55,201 nt of DNA. Origin: an uncultured Prevotellaceae bacterium (GTDB taxonomy: Bacteria > Bacteroidota > Bacteroidia > Bacteroidales > Bacteroidaceae). How positions within the stretch are numbered: the first letter of the stretch is position 1; each line of letters opens with the position of its first letter. The stretch is from positions 1 through 55,201 of the forward strand of contig ONLL01000024.1 in the NCBI GenBank assembly GCA_900318685.1. Reading direction: 5' to 3'. The position numbers and the translations under genes were made by a program. The notes beneath the pieces are model-generated. The model made no database searches. It had not been told where the DNA came from and saw only the letters and a program-made list of their open reading frames with translations. Below are positions 47,993 to 55,201 of the stretch, piece after piece.

Positions 47993-50900
47993 TTACTTGT
48001 TCTTCAGCAGTTTTTTGTAGTACTTGTAGTCGTCATCGAAGTCCTGCATTGACATGCGTGCCTCGATAGGATCCTTCAGGCGGTCGAGCAGCTGCAGGGT
48101 AGCCTCCCTGTGTGCCTCGACCGCCTGCCGCAGCTCTTCGTTGTCAGTCTGCACGTTGACGACGGGGGCGATGACGGGAGAGGCAGCGGCGGCAGAACCA
48201 CCACCCACACTGCGTGATACGTCGGTGGGGGTGAGCGATCCGACGGTGTTGTTGCGCTGTGCCTGGTCGATGAAGTTCAGGAAGGGGAGTATGGCGGGGT
48301 TCTGTACGGCATGGTGATTGGCCACGAACTCGCCCTCGTGCACCACTCCTGCCTCGCGGCGGTAGCGCCGGCCACCCGTGAAGCCACCCTCGTAGTAGCC
48401 GGCCTGCTGTGCCTGCTGCTGTTTCTTGATGGTGGCAATCTGGAGCATGCCGGCAGCGATGGCAGCAGCTGCAGCGATGGGAGCCATGATATAGCCGGTG
48501 ACGGGTATGGCTGCAGCCGAGCTGTAGGCATTGATGGCGCTGATGGCCGTCTGTGCCACAGCCTGTGCCATCTGTATGCCGGCTGCCCTGCGGGCGTACT
48601 TGGTCTTGACGGCCGCTTCCTCCTTCTGCTGCTTCTCCTGCAGCTTCTTTACTTTTGCTTGGTTGTTGCCTGCAGCCTCTATCTGCTTCTCATACTTCTG
48701 TTGCACCTGAACGGTCTCGTACTCCTGCTGGGCTGAGAAATAGCTGCTTGCTGCAGAGATGACCTGGCTGACGGTATTGTAGGCCGCCTGCATCTGCGAA
48801 GCCAGAGACTGACAGAACTGTGTCGTTGCCTGCTGCTTGGCGGCGAGGTACTGAGCGTGTGTCAGCGTGTCATCCTGGTACATCTGGCGCAGTTGGTCCA
48901 TAGTGGACTGGTAGAGCATGATATCGCCTACGATCGGCAGGTTGACAGAAGACGGGCTGCCTTGATCGAGGTTCTGCAGGGCCTTGTCCTGTGCCACCTT
49001 CAGGGCATTGGAAGCGATGCGCAGGTCGCGCCCGCTGCCGGTCTCATAGCTGGCATACTGCGCCTCGATGGCCAGGCGTGCCTCTTGATATTCACGTTCC
49101 TTCAGGAGTCCCCGGGTGTGTAGATCATCGAGGTTCTTCAGGGCGAGTTCCTTCACGTGTCCGTCTGCCTGGTTGAGATATTGTTCGCGAACCTGCTGCA
49201 GTTGCTGCAGGTAGATGCGCTGCCGCTCCAGCTGGTTTCTCTGTTCAGCCTGTTCCAGCTCCCATTCAGCATCCATGCGCTCCTTGGAGCCTTTCTTGTA
49301 CAGTTCCACCTTATCAGCAAGGAACGTCTCGTTGAGCAGCCTCAGGCGTTCCTGCTTCTCGGCCTCGCTAATCTCCTCCCGAGCAGCCTGTGTCTCGATC
49401 TCCGTCTGCTGGAGGAGCATGTCACGCCGCAGATCTTCCAGCTTCATCTGGTTCACCTCCTGCGCTCCCTTATACGTAAGCTCCTCAATCTGACGGTTCA
49501 GCTTCTCATATTCAGTGCTTCCCTTCTCGTAAACGTCGCGTCGTTGCTCCAGCCCTTCCTTCTGCAGGCGTACCATATCCTGGATATACTCCCGATATGA
49601 GATGCGTCCCATGGCATATTCGTGAGTTTTGGCGGCAATCATGGCATCGCTTTCGGCCTTGGCGGCACTCTCGGCCTCCTTCAGCCTTTTCTTTCTTTCC
49701 TCTTCCTCCTTCAGCTCTTCCTTTTCGGTCTTGTAAGGCGTTGTTGGCTTGTCAGGCTCTATGACCTCCGGCTCTATCTCCACCTCCACCTGCACGGCAT
49801 CCTTCTTCAAGTCTTCCCCGAAAGCGCTTAAGATATCATCTATCTGCGACTGGACTGCATCCCTGGCTTTTTGGGCATTGCCGGCTCTTTGACTTGCTCC
49901 TATCTTCTGTCCGATATTAAAGAACACGTCAGCTTGTGAGCCGGATGCCGGCCCGGTATGACTTGCCTTGTCTGCACTCTCCTTCGCTTTCTTCAGTGCG
50001 ACTTCTGCGTCGGCCAGCTCCTTTCCCAGCTCCTTCAGGCGTTCCTTGGCACCCTCAATCTCGTATCGGCGGACTAATGAAGAGAGATAGTCATCCAAGG
50101 CCTTCTTGTTGGCCTTGTACTTGCCAGTGGTCTCGTCGAGCTGGGCATTATATCCAGGGATGATGCCGTTAAGTCTTTCCACGGCCTTCCTCCTTTCGTC
50201 CATCGACAGCTTTTCATCCTGTGCTGCAGCAATCAGCAGGCGAATCTTCTGTTCTTCTTCCACGATACTCTTCTTGGCGTTTTCCCGGATCTTCTGCAGG
50301 TTTCGTTCGGAGTCGTTAAGACCGTCGGCCTTGCGTTTCATCTCCCACAAAGCGGTGGTCACGGCTACAATGGCCGTAATGGTGGCCCCCAGCCAGTTCG
50401 TCTTGAGGAACTTGCCCAGCTTCACCAGGCTTCCCCATAGTTTCTCGTTGGCAAGAGTCATCAGCTTGGTGACGATGACGTCCTTCTGTTTCCACGCAAC
50501 GAGCACAGCGACAGTCGTAGCCGTCGTGACAATGGCAATCTTGTATTTGTCGAACCAGGTAATAAGTACCTCCAGTGCTTTTGCCAGCAGGCCTGCCCCG
50601 CTGATGGTGTACCTCACCACAGGCAGCAGTTTCTCGCCCAGTTCGACAGTCATCTCCCTGAAGCGTTTCTTGCACTTGTCAATACGGGCCTGCACGGTGT
50701 CGTTCATGACGCTGAACTCATTGACCACACTTGTTGCCTCCTCGTAAGCCTCTGTTGCCCGCAGCTGATGGCGTCGCACATCGTCTATCTTGTCGGCAAG
50801 CGTCGAGAGCACGCCTACGGCACGGCTTCCGTCGAGTCCCATGTCATCGAGCATCTTCATCATATTCTGCGGGTCGGCCCGCTTCAGACTGTCAGCCAGA

Positions 50901-52543
50901 GCAAGAATGGCGGCATTGGCATCCTTGTTGAGCATGTCGGTGAATTCCTTCACCCCCACGCCAGCAATGCGGGCGAACTTCTCGGTGTCCGTCTGCATCT
51001 TCGTCAGCATATTGCCAAAGGCCGTGGCAGCCATTTCATCCTTCAGCAGATTTTCGTCCATGACCGTTCCGAAGCCCATGATTTGCGCCTGTGTAAGGCC
51101 GAGCTGTTTGCCGAAGCCAGCTACCCGGGCGGTGAAGTCCACCAGATAGCCCGCCTGTGCGGATGAGTTCTGCGCCAGCTCGTTCAGCGCAGACCCTGTG
51201 GCTAGCATGGCTCCCCGCAGACCTTTCTTCTCGTCCTCTCCGAAAGCCATTGCCAGTTTACCGATCTTATCGACGGCTCCCTGCCCGAGGTCGTCACCCA
51301 GTGCCACGCCGATCATGTCGGCTGCATCGACGAATTCCAGGATCTCCTCCTTCGACTGTATTCCCAGCCTGCCTGCTACGCCAGCAAGCTGGTTCAGCTG
51401 CTCACGGCTGGTGCGGGTGTCCGTTTTCTTCAGTTCCTCGTTAAGCTCGCGTATCTGGTCAGTGGTCAACCCTGTATATTTGCGCACGTCGGCCATTTTC
51501 TCCTCCATGTTGGCATAGTCCTGCACAGCTGAGCGAATAGTGGCCGACAGTCCTGTTACAGCACCTATGACCTGCGTGATGGCTCCCCAGTTCTTGTTAA
51601 GTCCGCTAATTAGCCGCGAGAAAATGTTCTGTTCGGGCTGCTGCATGTCCTGTACCTTCTTCAGTTCATTGTTGAGCTGTTTCAGTTTTTCTGTCAGCTT
51701 TTCAACGTCATCTCCAGTGCGCTCAGTGTTTCTCAATTCCTCATTGAGTATCTTTATGGAGTATTCAATATCACGGACGCTGGCAGAGTTCAATTTGCCG
51801 AGTGTACGGTCAATAAGTTCCGTCTCGCTTTTAACCTGCTCTGCCTTCTTTCCGGCCAGCTCCAATTCCTTATTGTAGCGGTCGATGACAGTCACCACCT
51901 TTTTTTCCTCTTCCTCTATGGCAGATAGCCTGCTCTGTATTTTTACAAGGCTTGTGTTAGCTTCGTTCCACTCATCAGAGCCTTTCTGGCTAGTTTCCTT
52001 TATGTTCTGTGCTGTTTTCTCGGCCAGTTCCAATTGTCTGACAGATGCAGTTTCTGCATTTTCAGCGGTATCTTTTATGAATGTGAGCTCTGCCTTCAAC
52101 TGCTCAGCCGACTTGGTGGCACCAGACGCCTCATCCTGCAGCTTCTCAAAGGCCTTGGTGGCCTTGATATTCTCCAGTTCCTGTGTCACCATATCCAGAT
52201 GTTCGTTCAAATGGTCAAAGAACGGACTGTCATGAGGAACCTCTGAAGCCAGCCGTTTCAGGCTCTTCTGCGCTTCCTCTATGCGGTCAACGGATGCTGA
52301 TTGGAGGTCGTTCATTGTGTCGATGGTACGAGCCACCTCAGTATCGTATTTCTTCAGCTCCTTCTCGGCTTCACTTAATTCCTTCCTGATGGCAGCGATG
52401 AAACTCCTGCCCATCTTCTTTTCCCTTGCTTCTGCAAGATCGCTTTTCCACGACTCCACTTTTTTACGCAACTCATCCAGGTTGCGCTTGGCCTGTTCGG
52501 AGTTGAGTTCGATGACGGTTGTATATTTCTCTGTTGTAGCCAT
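47993..52543 (-). CDS. Phage tail tape measure protein (TP901 type)
   Basis: 1516 residues. N-terminal coiled coil (to about 320), then the TP901 core: LTTDQIRELNEELKKTDTRTS, LNQLAGVAGRLGIQ, FGEDEKKGLRGAMLATGSALNELAQNSSAQAGYLVDFTARVAGFGKQLGLTQAQIMGFG. Next come two to three hydrophobic helices (about 650-720), a long Lys/Glu coiled coil, and a glycine/alanine membrane-like segment near 1370. The protein sets tail length and is ejected with DNA, showing a long-tailed phage. The promoter box is at 52570. Confidence 0.92.
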   Translation of the reverse strand: MATTEKYTTVIELNSEQAKRNLDELRKKVESWKSDLAEAREKKMGRSFIAAIRKELSEAEKELKKYDTEVARTIDTMNDLQSASVDRIEEAQKSLKRLASEVPHDSPFFDHLNEHLDMVTQELENIKATKAFEKLQDEASGATKSAEQLKAELTFIKDTAENAETASVRQLELAEKTAQNIKETSQKGSDEWNEANTSLVKIQSRLSAIEEEEKKVVTVIDRYNKELELAGKKAEQVKSETELIDRTLGKLNSASVRDIEYSIKILNEELRNTERTGDDVEKLTEKLKQLNNELKKVQDMQQPEQNIFSRLISGLNKNWGAITQVIGAVTGLSATIRSAVQDYANMEEKMADVRKYTGLTTDQIRELNEELKKTDTRTSREQLNQLAGVAGRLGIQSKEEILEFVDAADMIGVALGDDLGQGAVDKIGKLAMAFGEDEKKGLRGAMLATGSALNELAQNSSAQAGYLVDFTARVAGFGKQLGLTQAQIMGFGTVMDENLLKDEMAATAFGNMLTKMQTDTEKFARIAGVGVKEFTDMLNKDANAAILALADSLKRADPQNMMKMLDDMGLDGSRAVGVLSTLADKIDDVRRHQLRATEAYEEATSVVNEFSVMNDTVQARIDKCKKRFREMTVELGEKLLPVVRYTISGAGLLAKALEVLITWFDKYKIAIVTTATTVAVLVAWKQKDVIVTKLMTLANEKLWGSLVKLGKFLKTNWLGATITAIVAVTTALWEMKRKADGLNDSERNLQKIRENAKKSIVEEEQKIRLLIAAAQDEKLSMDERRKAVERLNGIIPGYNAQLDETTGKYKANKKALDDYLSSLVRRYEIEGAKERLKELGKELADAEVALKKAKESADKASHTGPASGSQADVFFNIGQKIGASQRAGNAQKARDAVQSQIDDILSAFGEDLKKDAVQVEVEIEPEVIEPDKPTTPYKTEKEELKEEEERKKRLKEAESAAKAESDAMIAAKTHEYAMGRISYREYIQDMVRLQKEGLEQRRDVYEKGSTEYEKLNRQIEELTYKGAQEVNQMKLEDLRRDMLLQQTEIETQAAREEISEAEKQERLRLLNETFLADKVELYKKGSKERMDAEWELEQAEQRNQLERQRIYLQQLQQVREQYLNQADGHVKELALKNLDDLHTRGLLKEREYQEARLAIEAQYASYETGSGRDLRIASNALKVAQDKALQNLDQGSPSSVNLPIVGDIMLYQSTMDQLRQMYQDDTLTHAQYLAAKQQATTQFCQSLASQMQAAYNTVSQVISAASSYFSAQQEYETVQVQQKYEKQIEAAGNNQAKVKKLQEKQQKEEAAVKTKYARRAAGIQMAQAVAQTAISAINAYSSAAAIPVTGYIMAPIAAAAAIAAGMLQIATIKKQQQAQQAGYYEGGFTGGRRYRREAGVVHEGEFVANHHAVQNPAILPFLNFIDQAQRNNTVGSLTPTDVSRSVGGGSAAAASPVIAPVVNVQTDNEELRQAVEAHREATLQLLDRLKDPIEARMSMQDFDDDYKYYKKLLKNK

Positions 52544-52569
52544 AACAATAACAGGTGCTAACTTTTCTG

Positions 52570-52577
52570 CAAAGATA
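52570..52577 (-). promoter_or_regulatory. -7 box upstream of the tape measure gene
   Basis: TATCTTTG on the minus strand, 27 bp before the ATG at 52543. Confidence 0.5.
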
Positions 52578-52606
52578 GCACCCGTTACGAGGTAGTAAAA
52601 ATACGT

Positions 52607-52810
52607 CTATTCCTGGCGATGATTGTAGAGCCAGTTCTGATACCTGACATTTTCAGGGGAGCGCTCATTCTCTTTCTCCCTGAACCACTTGACAAACTCC
52701 TCATTCGACATCGTTTTCTTTTTTTGAGAAACGCTGCTTTTCAGAGCGAAGTAAGCGAAAGCGCCTACGACAACTACCAGCATCATTATAGGGTCAAATG
52801 GTAACATCAT
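52607..52810 (-). CDS. Small single-span membrane protein in the prophage
   Basis: 67 residues from the ATG at 52810 (MMLPFDPIMMLVVVVGAFAYF...), preceded by AAAGAG. One transmembrane helix (residues 6-24) is followed by a basic/acidic tail (KKKTMSNEEFVKWFREKENERSPENVRYQNW). The family is not known. It lies between HicB and the tape measure gene. Confidence 0.6.
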   Translation of the reverse strand: MMLPFDPIMMLVVVVGAFAYFALKSSVSQKKKTMSNEEFVKWFREKENERSPENVRYQNWLYNHRQE

Positions 52811-52897
52811 ATCTCTTTTCCCTTTCCTGTTTAAAGCCCCGATGCCCTTTGACACCGGGGCGGGTTGTTGAAAGCCATGTCGTCAAACAATAAAGCT

Positions 52898-53311
52898 CTA
52901 TACAACAGCCAATAATTCACGGCCTATTTTGTGGATTCCGTCCACGATACGCTGTCGCTGTTGTGGACGTGGCTGCTTCAAACCGTTGGCATAATGTGAC
53001 AGCTGGTGCTGGTTAATGCCTGAGGCACGGCTAATGGCAGCCAGTGAAACAAAGGGCTCATAAGCCCGAAGAACAGTGGCCACATCTATCAGGTTATATT
53101 CAAACTCATAGTCTCCATCAATCAGCCACTGAGGGACATCATCTCCATCTGCTAGCATTCCCTCCACGTGGAAGCGTAATGTCTCAGGAACCTCTCGCAG
53201 AAGTTCCTCGTATGTTTTAGCGGCCAGCACTACTGCTCCAGGTACGTTATCACCCAGCGAAGCTCCGAAATTCTTGTCGCACCATGCGACATCTACCTTA
53301 ATCTTCTCCAT
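52898..53311 (-). CDS. hicB: HicB-type antitoxin
   Basis: 137 residues: a degenerate RNase H-like N-terminal part (DVAWCDKNFGASLGDNVPGAVVLAAKTYEELLREV) and a C-terminal HTH (LAAISRASGINQHQLSHYANGLKQPRPQQ) that would bind the operon promoter. It follows hicA by 48 bp. HicB blocks the HicA RNase. Confidence 0.88.
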   Translation of the reverse strand: MEKIKVDVAWCDKNFGASLGDNVPGAVVLAAKTYEELLREVPETLRFHVEGMLADGDDVPQWLIDGDYEFEYNLIDVATVLRAYEPFVSLAAISRASGINQHQLSHYANGLKQPRPQQRQRIVDGIHKIGRELLAVV

Positions 53312-53359
53312 ATCTCAATCCTAATTAACATATATTCTATAGTGAGGAAGCAAGGGTGG

Positions 53360-53554
53360 TTATTTCCACCCTGCTTGTTTCCAAATGCTGTTTAGAAGGA
53401 ACTGGCCTAACACCTCGTTCATGGCTCCTCTTACTGTCACCTTCCCTGCTTTTGTGGGATGTTTGAATTGTCTGTGGTCGCCTCTTGTTGTGTAGAGATA
53501 CCAACCTTCATCTTCCAACAGCTCGATGACCTCTCTAACTTTGTACCTTTTCAT
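53360..53554 (-). CDS. hicA: HicA-type mRNA interferase toxin
   Basis: 64 residues with the HicA dsRBD-like fold and catalytic His in TTRGDHRQFKHPTKAGKVTV. The start MKRYKVREVIELLEDEGWYL is typical. It is the first gene of the unit, with a promoter (TTTG, 20 bp, TACCTTTG on the minus strand) at 53583-53614. It lies inside the prophage and probably helps keep it. Confidence 0.92.
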   Translation of the reverse strand: MKRYKVREVIELLEDEGWYLYTTRGDHRQFKHPTKAGKVTVRGAMNEVLGQFLLNSIWKQAGWK

Positions 53555-53582
53555 TGTTGATGATCTTTATTGTTTGACAATG

Positions 53583-53614
53583 CAAAGGTAGTAAAAATAA
53601 TACTATCCACCAAA
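53583..53614 (-). promoter_or_regulatory. hicAB promoter
   Basis: On the minus strand TTTG (53614-53611) and TACCTTTG (53590-53583) with a 20-bp spacer. Near-consensus. Confidence 0.75.
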
Positions 53615-53663
53615 TATTTCAAAAGAAAAAGTATTATCTTTAATACTATTTAAGAAATAAAAT

Positions 53664-53687
53664 GGCTGGAAATGCTATTTTCCAGCC
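53664..53687 (-). terminator. Terminator of the lysis genes
   Basis: GGCTGGAA and TTCCAGCC form an 8-bp stem, followed on the minus strand by a T-rich run. The downstream stop codon of the broken spanin-like frame (53675) lies in the loop. Confidence 0.6.
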
Positions 53688-54195
53688 TTGATGTACTTAT
53701 TATATACCACGCGCGCGTGAGGATTGAAGTTGACGATTTTAAGTCGATACCCTCGGGTTCCCCACTTCCACCAGAGGAAGCGGTGGCGGTACTCGCGGTA
53801 GACGATGGTACTCAGCGAGTCGCGGATATTGTAGTAGAACGTGGTGTCCTTCAGCTGCAGCGAGAGGTCGGCCCACTGGTCATGATAGTGTCGCCGACCT
53901 GCAGGACGGTGGTCTGGACGGCCTCCAGCTGTTTCACTTTCAGCTGGAGGTCTTTGATGAGCTGCTGATCGGCGGCCAGTGCCTCCTTCATTTTCTTCGG
54001 CACCACCTCGACCACTGTCTGCGTCACCACCTCCACGGTGTCGCGGATAGTGTCACGTTGCATGGGAATCTGTGCATGGGCCAGCTCCACGCTCAGGCGG
54101 TTGTTCTTGTCCTCCAGCTCGGCTACTCTCCCCATCTGCAGCAAACACAGGAGGCCGGCTGCTGCGAGGGCGGCATAAAGCAATACGTATTTCAT
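53675..54195 (-). pseudogene. DUF6549/Rz-like protein gene broken by a frameshift
   Basis: The first frame (54195 to 53851) encodes MKYVLLYAALAAAGLLCLLQ, a membrane anchor, then a coiled coil and ends after VGDTIMTSGPTSRCS. The other frame continues from about 53889 to the stop at 53675 with YHDQWADLSLQLKDTTFYYN...YREYRHRFLWWKWGTRGYRL...VVYNKYIKAGK, the conserved C-terminal part of DUF6549 proteins. Joined as VGDTIYHDQWADL... the two make one normal protein. The break is near 53880-53890 and would be explained by loss of one of two TATC units. It follows the amidase by a 4-bp overlap. Spanin-like lysis function is inferred; a base-calling error is possible. Confidence 0.65.
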
Positions 54196-54839
54196 AAGCT
54201 CTCAATATATTTGATGATTCCTTCTACATGTATTCTCTCAATAGCATGGCGTCCCTCGTCGCTCAGCAGGAAATCCACGTCTTCCCGGTTGTTCTGGAAG
54301 AGGTTTTCTGTCAGCACGGCGGGACAGGCAGTGTCGTTCAGCACATACAGAGCCTGCGGCCAGTATTTCTGTTCCCTCGACGGCCGTCGCATCTTCAGCC
54401 CGTGTGTTTCTGCTGCGTCATATAGACAGTCGGCCAGCAGCTTGCTCTTTGCCGATGCCTTGGTACCAACGCGGACGCTCCAGCCGTTGGCCTGATGCCA
54501 CTTGTTATCTACGGGAGGGGAAGCGTCAACGTGGATGCTGACGTATACGACGTTCTGCTTGCCGTTCTGCCGGCACAACTCGTTGACGAAGTTCACGCGC
54601 ATGGCCAGCTCACGCTGCCGCTCCTGTTTGGCGCTGGCACTCTGCATGTTCTTAGGCAGGTCAAGCGGCATGTAGTCGATGAAGCTCTTGTATCCGAGTG
54701 CCTGCAGCCCGGCTGCCACCCTCTTTGCGATGTCACGTCCGTAGACACATTCCTTCAGCCGTCCGTCAGGACTCTGCTTGCCAGGCTCGCGCATCCGGTG
54801 GGGCGTACCGACCACAACCAGTATTTCATTCTTTCTCAT
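54192..54839 (-). CDS. N-acetylmuramoyl-L-alanine amidase (phage endolysin type)
   Basis: 215 residues from the ATG at 54839 (MRKNEILVVVGTPHRMREPGK). It is an amidase_3 fold: zinc ligands His in GTPHRM, Glu in LKECVYGRDIAKRV, His in VYVSIHVDASP, and catalytic Glu in LTENLFQNN. It cuts the amide bond between MurNAc and L-Ala. It overlaps the holin-like gene upstream by 14 bp and a spanin-like gene downstream by 4 bp, a standard lysis cassette. No signal peptide, as expected if a holin releases it. Confidence 0.9.
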   Translation of the reverse strand: MRKNEILVVVGTPHRMREPGKQSPDGRLKECVYGRDIAKRVAAGLQALGYKSFIDYMPLDLPKNMQSASAKQERQRELAMRVNFVNELCRQNGKQNVVYVSIHVDASPPVDNKWHQANGWSVRVGTKASAKSKLLADCLYDAAETHGLKMRRPSREQKYWPQALYVLNDTACPAVLTENLFQNNREDVDFLLSDEGRHAIERIHVEGIIKYIESL

Positions 54840-55101
54840 GAAGTTCCTCCTTTCTGACTCTGGCCTGCAACTCGTCAAAACGACTCTCCATCCTCTTGCT
54901 GATGGAATTGACCTTGTTAACTGCATAGATGCCGATGCCGAACAGTCCGAGTGCTGCGGACAATGCCTCGCCGATGTACGTCAGCGGCCCTGGCCCGATA
55001 TCCTCGGTCATGAAAAACGACACGAAGGCCATGACGATCGATGATATGATCAGTGCGACTGCCGACGTGTAGTGGATCCAGTCTTTGGTATTCTCTTTCA
55101 T
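54826..55101 (-). CDS. Holin-like small membrane protein
   Basis: 91 residues with two membrane helices (YTSAVALIISSIVMAFVSFF and LTYIGEALSAALGLFGIGIYAV) and a charged C-terminal coiled coil (NKVNSISKRMESRFDELQARVRKEEL). Size, helices and place just before the endolysin gene fit a holin. Specific family not determined. Confidence 0.7.
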   Translation of the reverse strand: MKENTKDWIHYTSAVALIISSIVMAFVSFFMTEDIGPGPLTYIGEALSAALGLFGIGIYAVNKVNSISKRMESRFDELQARVRKEELHEKE

Positions 55102-55128
55102 ACTACCTTTGCCGTTATTAATTCACGA

Positions 55129-55136
55129 CAAAGGTA
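55129..55136 (-). promoter_or_regulatory. -7 box upstream of the lysis genes
   Basis: TACCTTTG on the minus strand, 28 bp before the holin-like ATG at 55101. Confidence 0.5.
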
Positions 55137-55201
55137 GCGATTTCCAGGTAGAGATAAAAAGACAGAAATTACCATATCGACAGCACCACCCATCGCGCTC
55201 C

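Noticed and set aside
53851-53890. Programmed -1 frameshift as in phage tail chaperone genes
   Set aside because: No slippery heptamer at the junction and the gene is not a tail chaperone; a 4-bp slip or sequence error is simpler.
44880-55201. Second attachment site of the prophage inside the window
   Set aside because: I found no second copy of the tRNA 3' end; the other border must be beyond the right edge.

Overview
The window looks like a chromosome segment from a Bacteroidales bacterium, most likely Prevotella or a close relative. The evidence is the Bacteroidetes promoter form (TTTG, about 20 bp, then TAnnTTTG) at many genes, an HU-type protein followed by a 'smalltalk' micro-protein, secreted proteins with short C-terminal sorting-like tails, QueH, DUF2851 and DUF4292 proteins, and a mannan operon like the characterised Bacteroides one. 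No database search was possible; family calls come from reading motifs.

Layout. 1-2.8 kb: the 3' end of a kinase-like 'polyvalent protein' gene, a RelE/ParE-type toxin-antitoxin pair, an HU-like protein and a smalltalk gene, with several hairpins and tandem repeats. 2.7-7.4 kb (minus): priA, kduD, kduI. 7.4-16.6 kb (plus): three secreted proteins (a duplicated thioredoxin-fold Omp28-like protein, a propeller-like protein, a fibronectin-type multidomain protein) and a FadL-type outer membrane protein. 16.6-24.4 kb: recO, tadA, a protein kinase-AAA+ ATPase fusion with a small YbjN/chaperone-like partner, tRNA-Gln, dgt, a flavodoxin, a zeta-toxin-like kinase with a small partner, and dut. 24.4-28.4 kb: an envelope operon (TPR protein, DUF4292 lipoprotein, EnvC-like murein hydrolase activator). 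28.4-39.5 kb (minus): a seven-gene mannan operon. 39.7-43.1 kb (minus): queH, dprA, a thioesterase and a DUF2851 gene. 43.3-44.7 kb: fabG with a self-regulated TetR. 44.8-55.2 kb: initiator tRNA and, directly behind it, a tyrosine integrase and the tail/lysis end of a prophage that runs off the window and carries HicAB.

The most unusual feature is two families of small repeats that invade or decorate genes. (1) GC-rich palindromes (CCTCCCC...GGGGAGG type) occur as inverted pairs. One pair forms 34-bp terminal inverted repeats around a DUF559 (Vsr-like) nuclease domain lodged in frame inside the helicase core of PriA; a second palindrome sits in frame just before PriA's Walker A motif; two empty inverted pairs lie at the 3' ends of priA and fabG. 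(2) Heptanucleotide tandem arrays of different sequence but the same 7-bp period lie at gene ends, at start sites and inside GH92. Two identical 33-nt arrays of one heptamer sit exactly 6 nt upstream of the -7 boxes of two unrelated promoters (tRNA-Gln and the zeta-like kinase). A nuclease-bearing palindrome-ended element inside priA is the best candidate here for an undescribed system.

The mannan operon appears to deacetylate (CE7), cut (GH26), trim galactose (GH36) and alpha-mannose (GH92), import (GPH transporter), epimerise mannobiose and phosphorolyse mannosylglucose (GH130). No SusC/SusD pair is present in the window.
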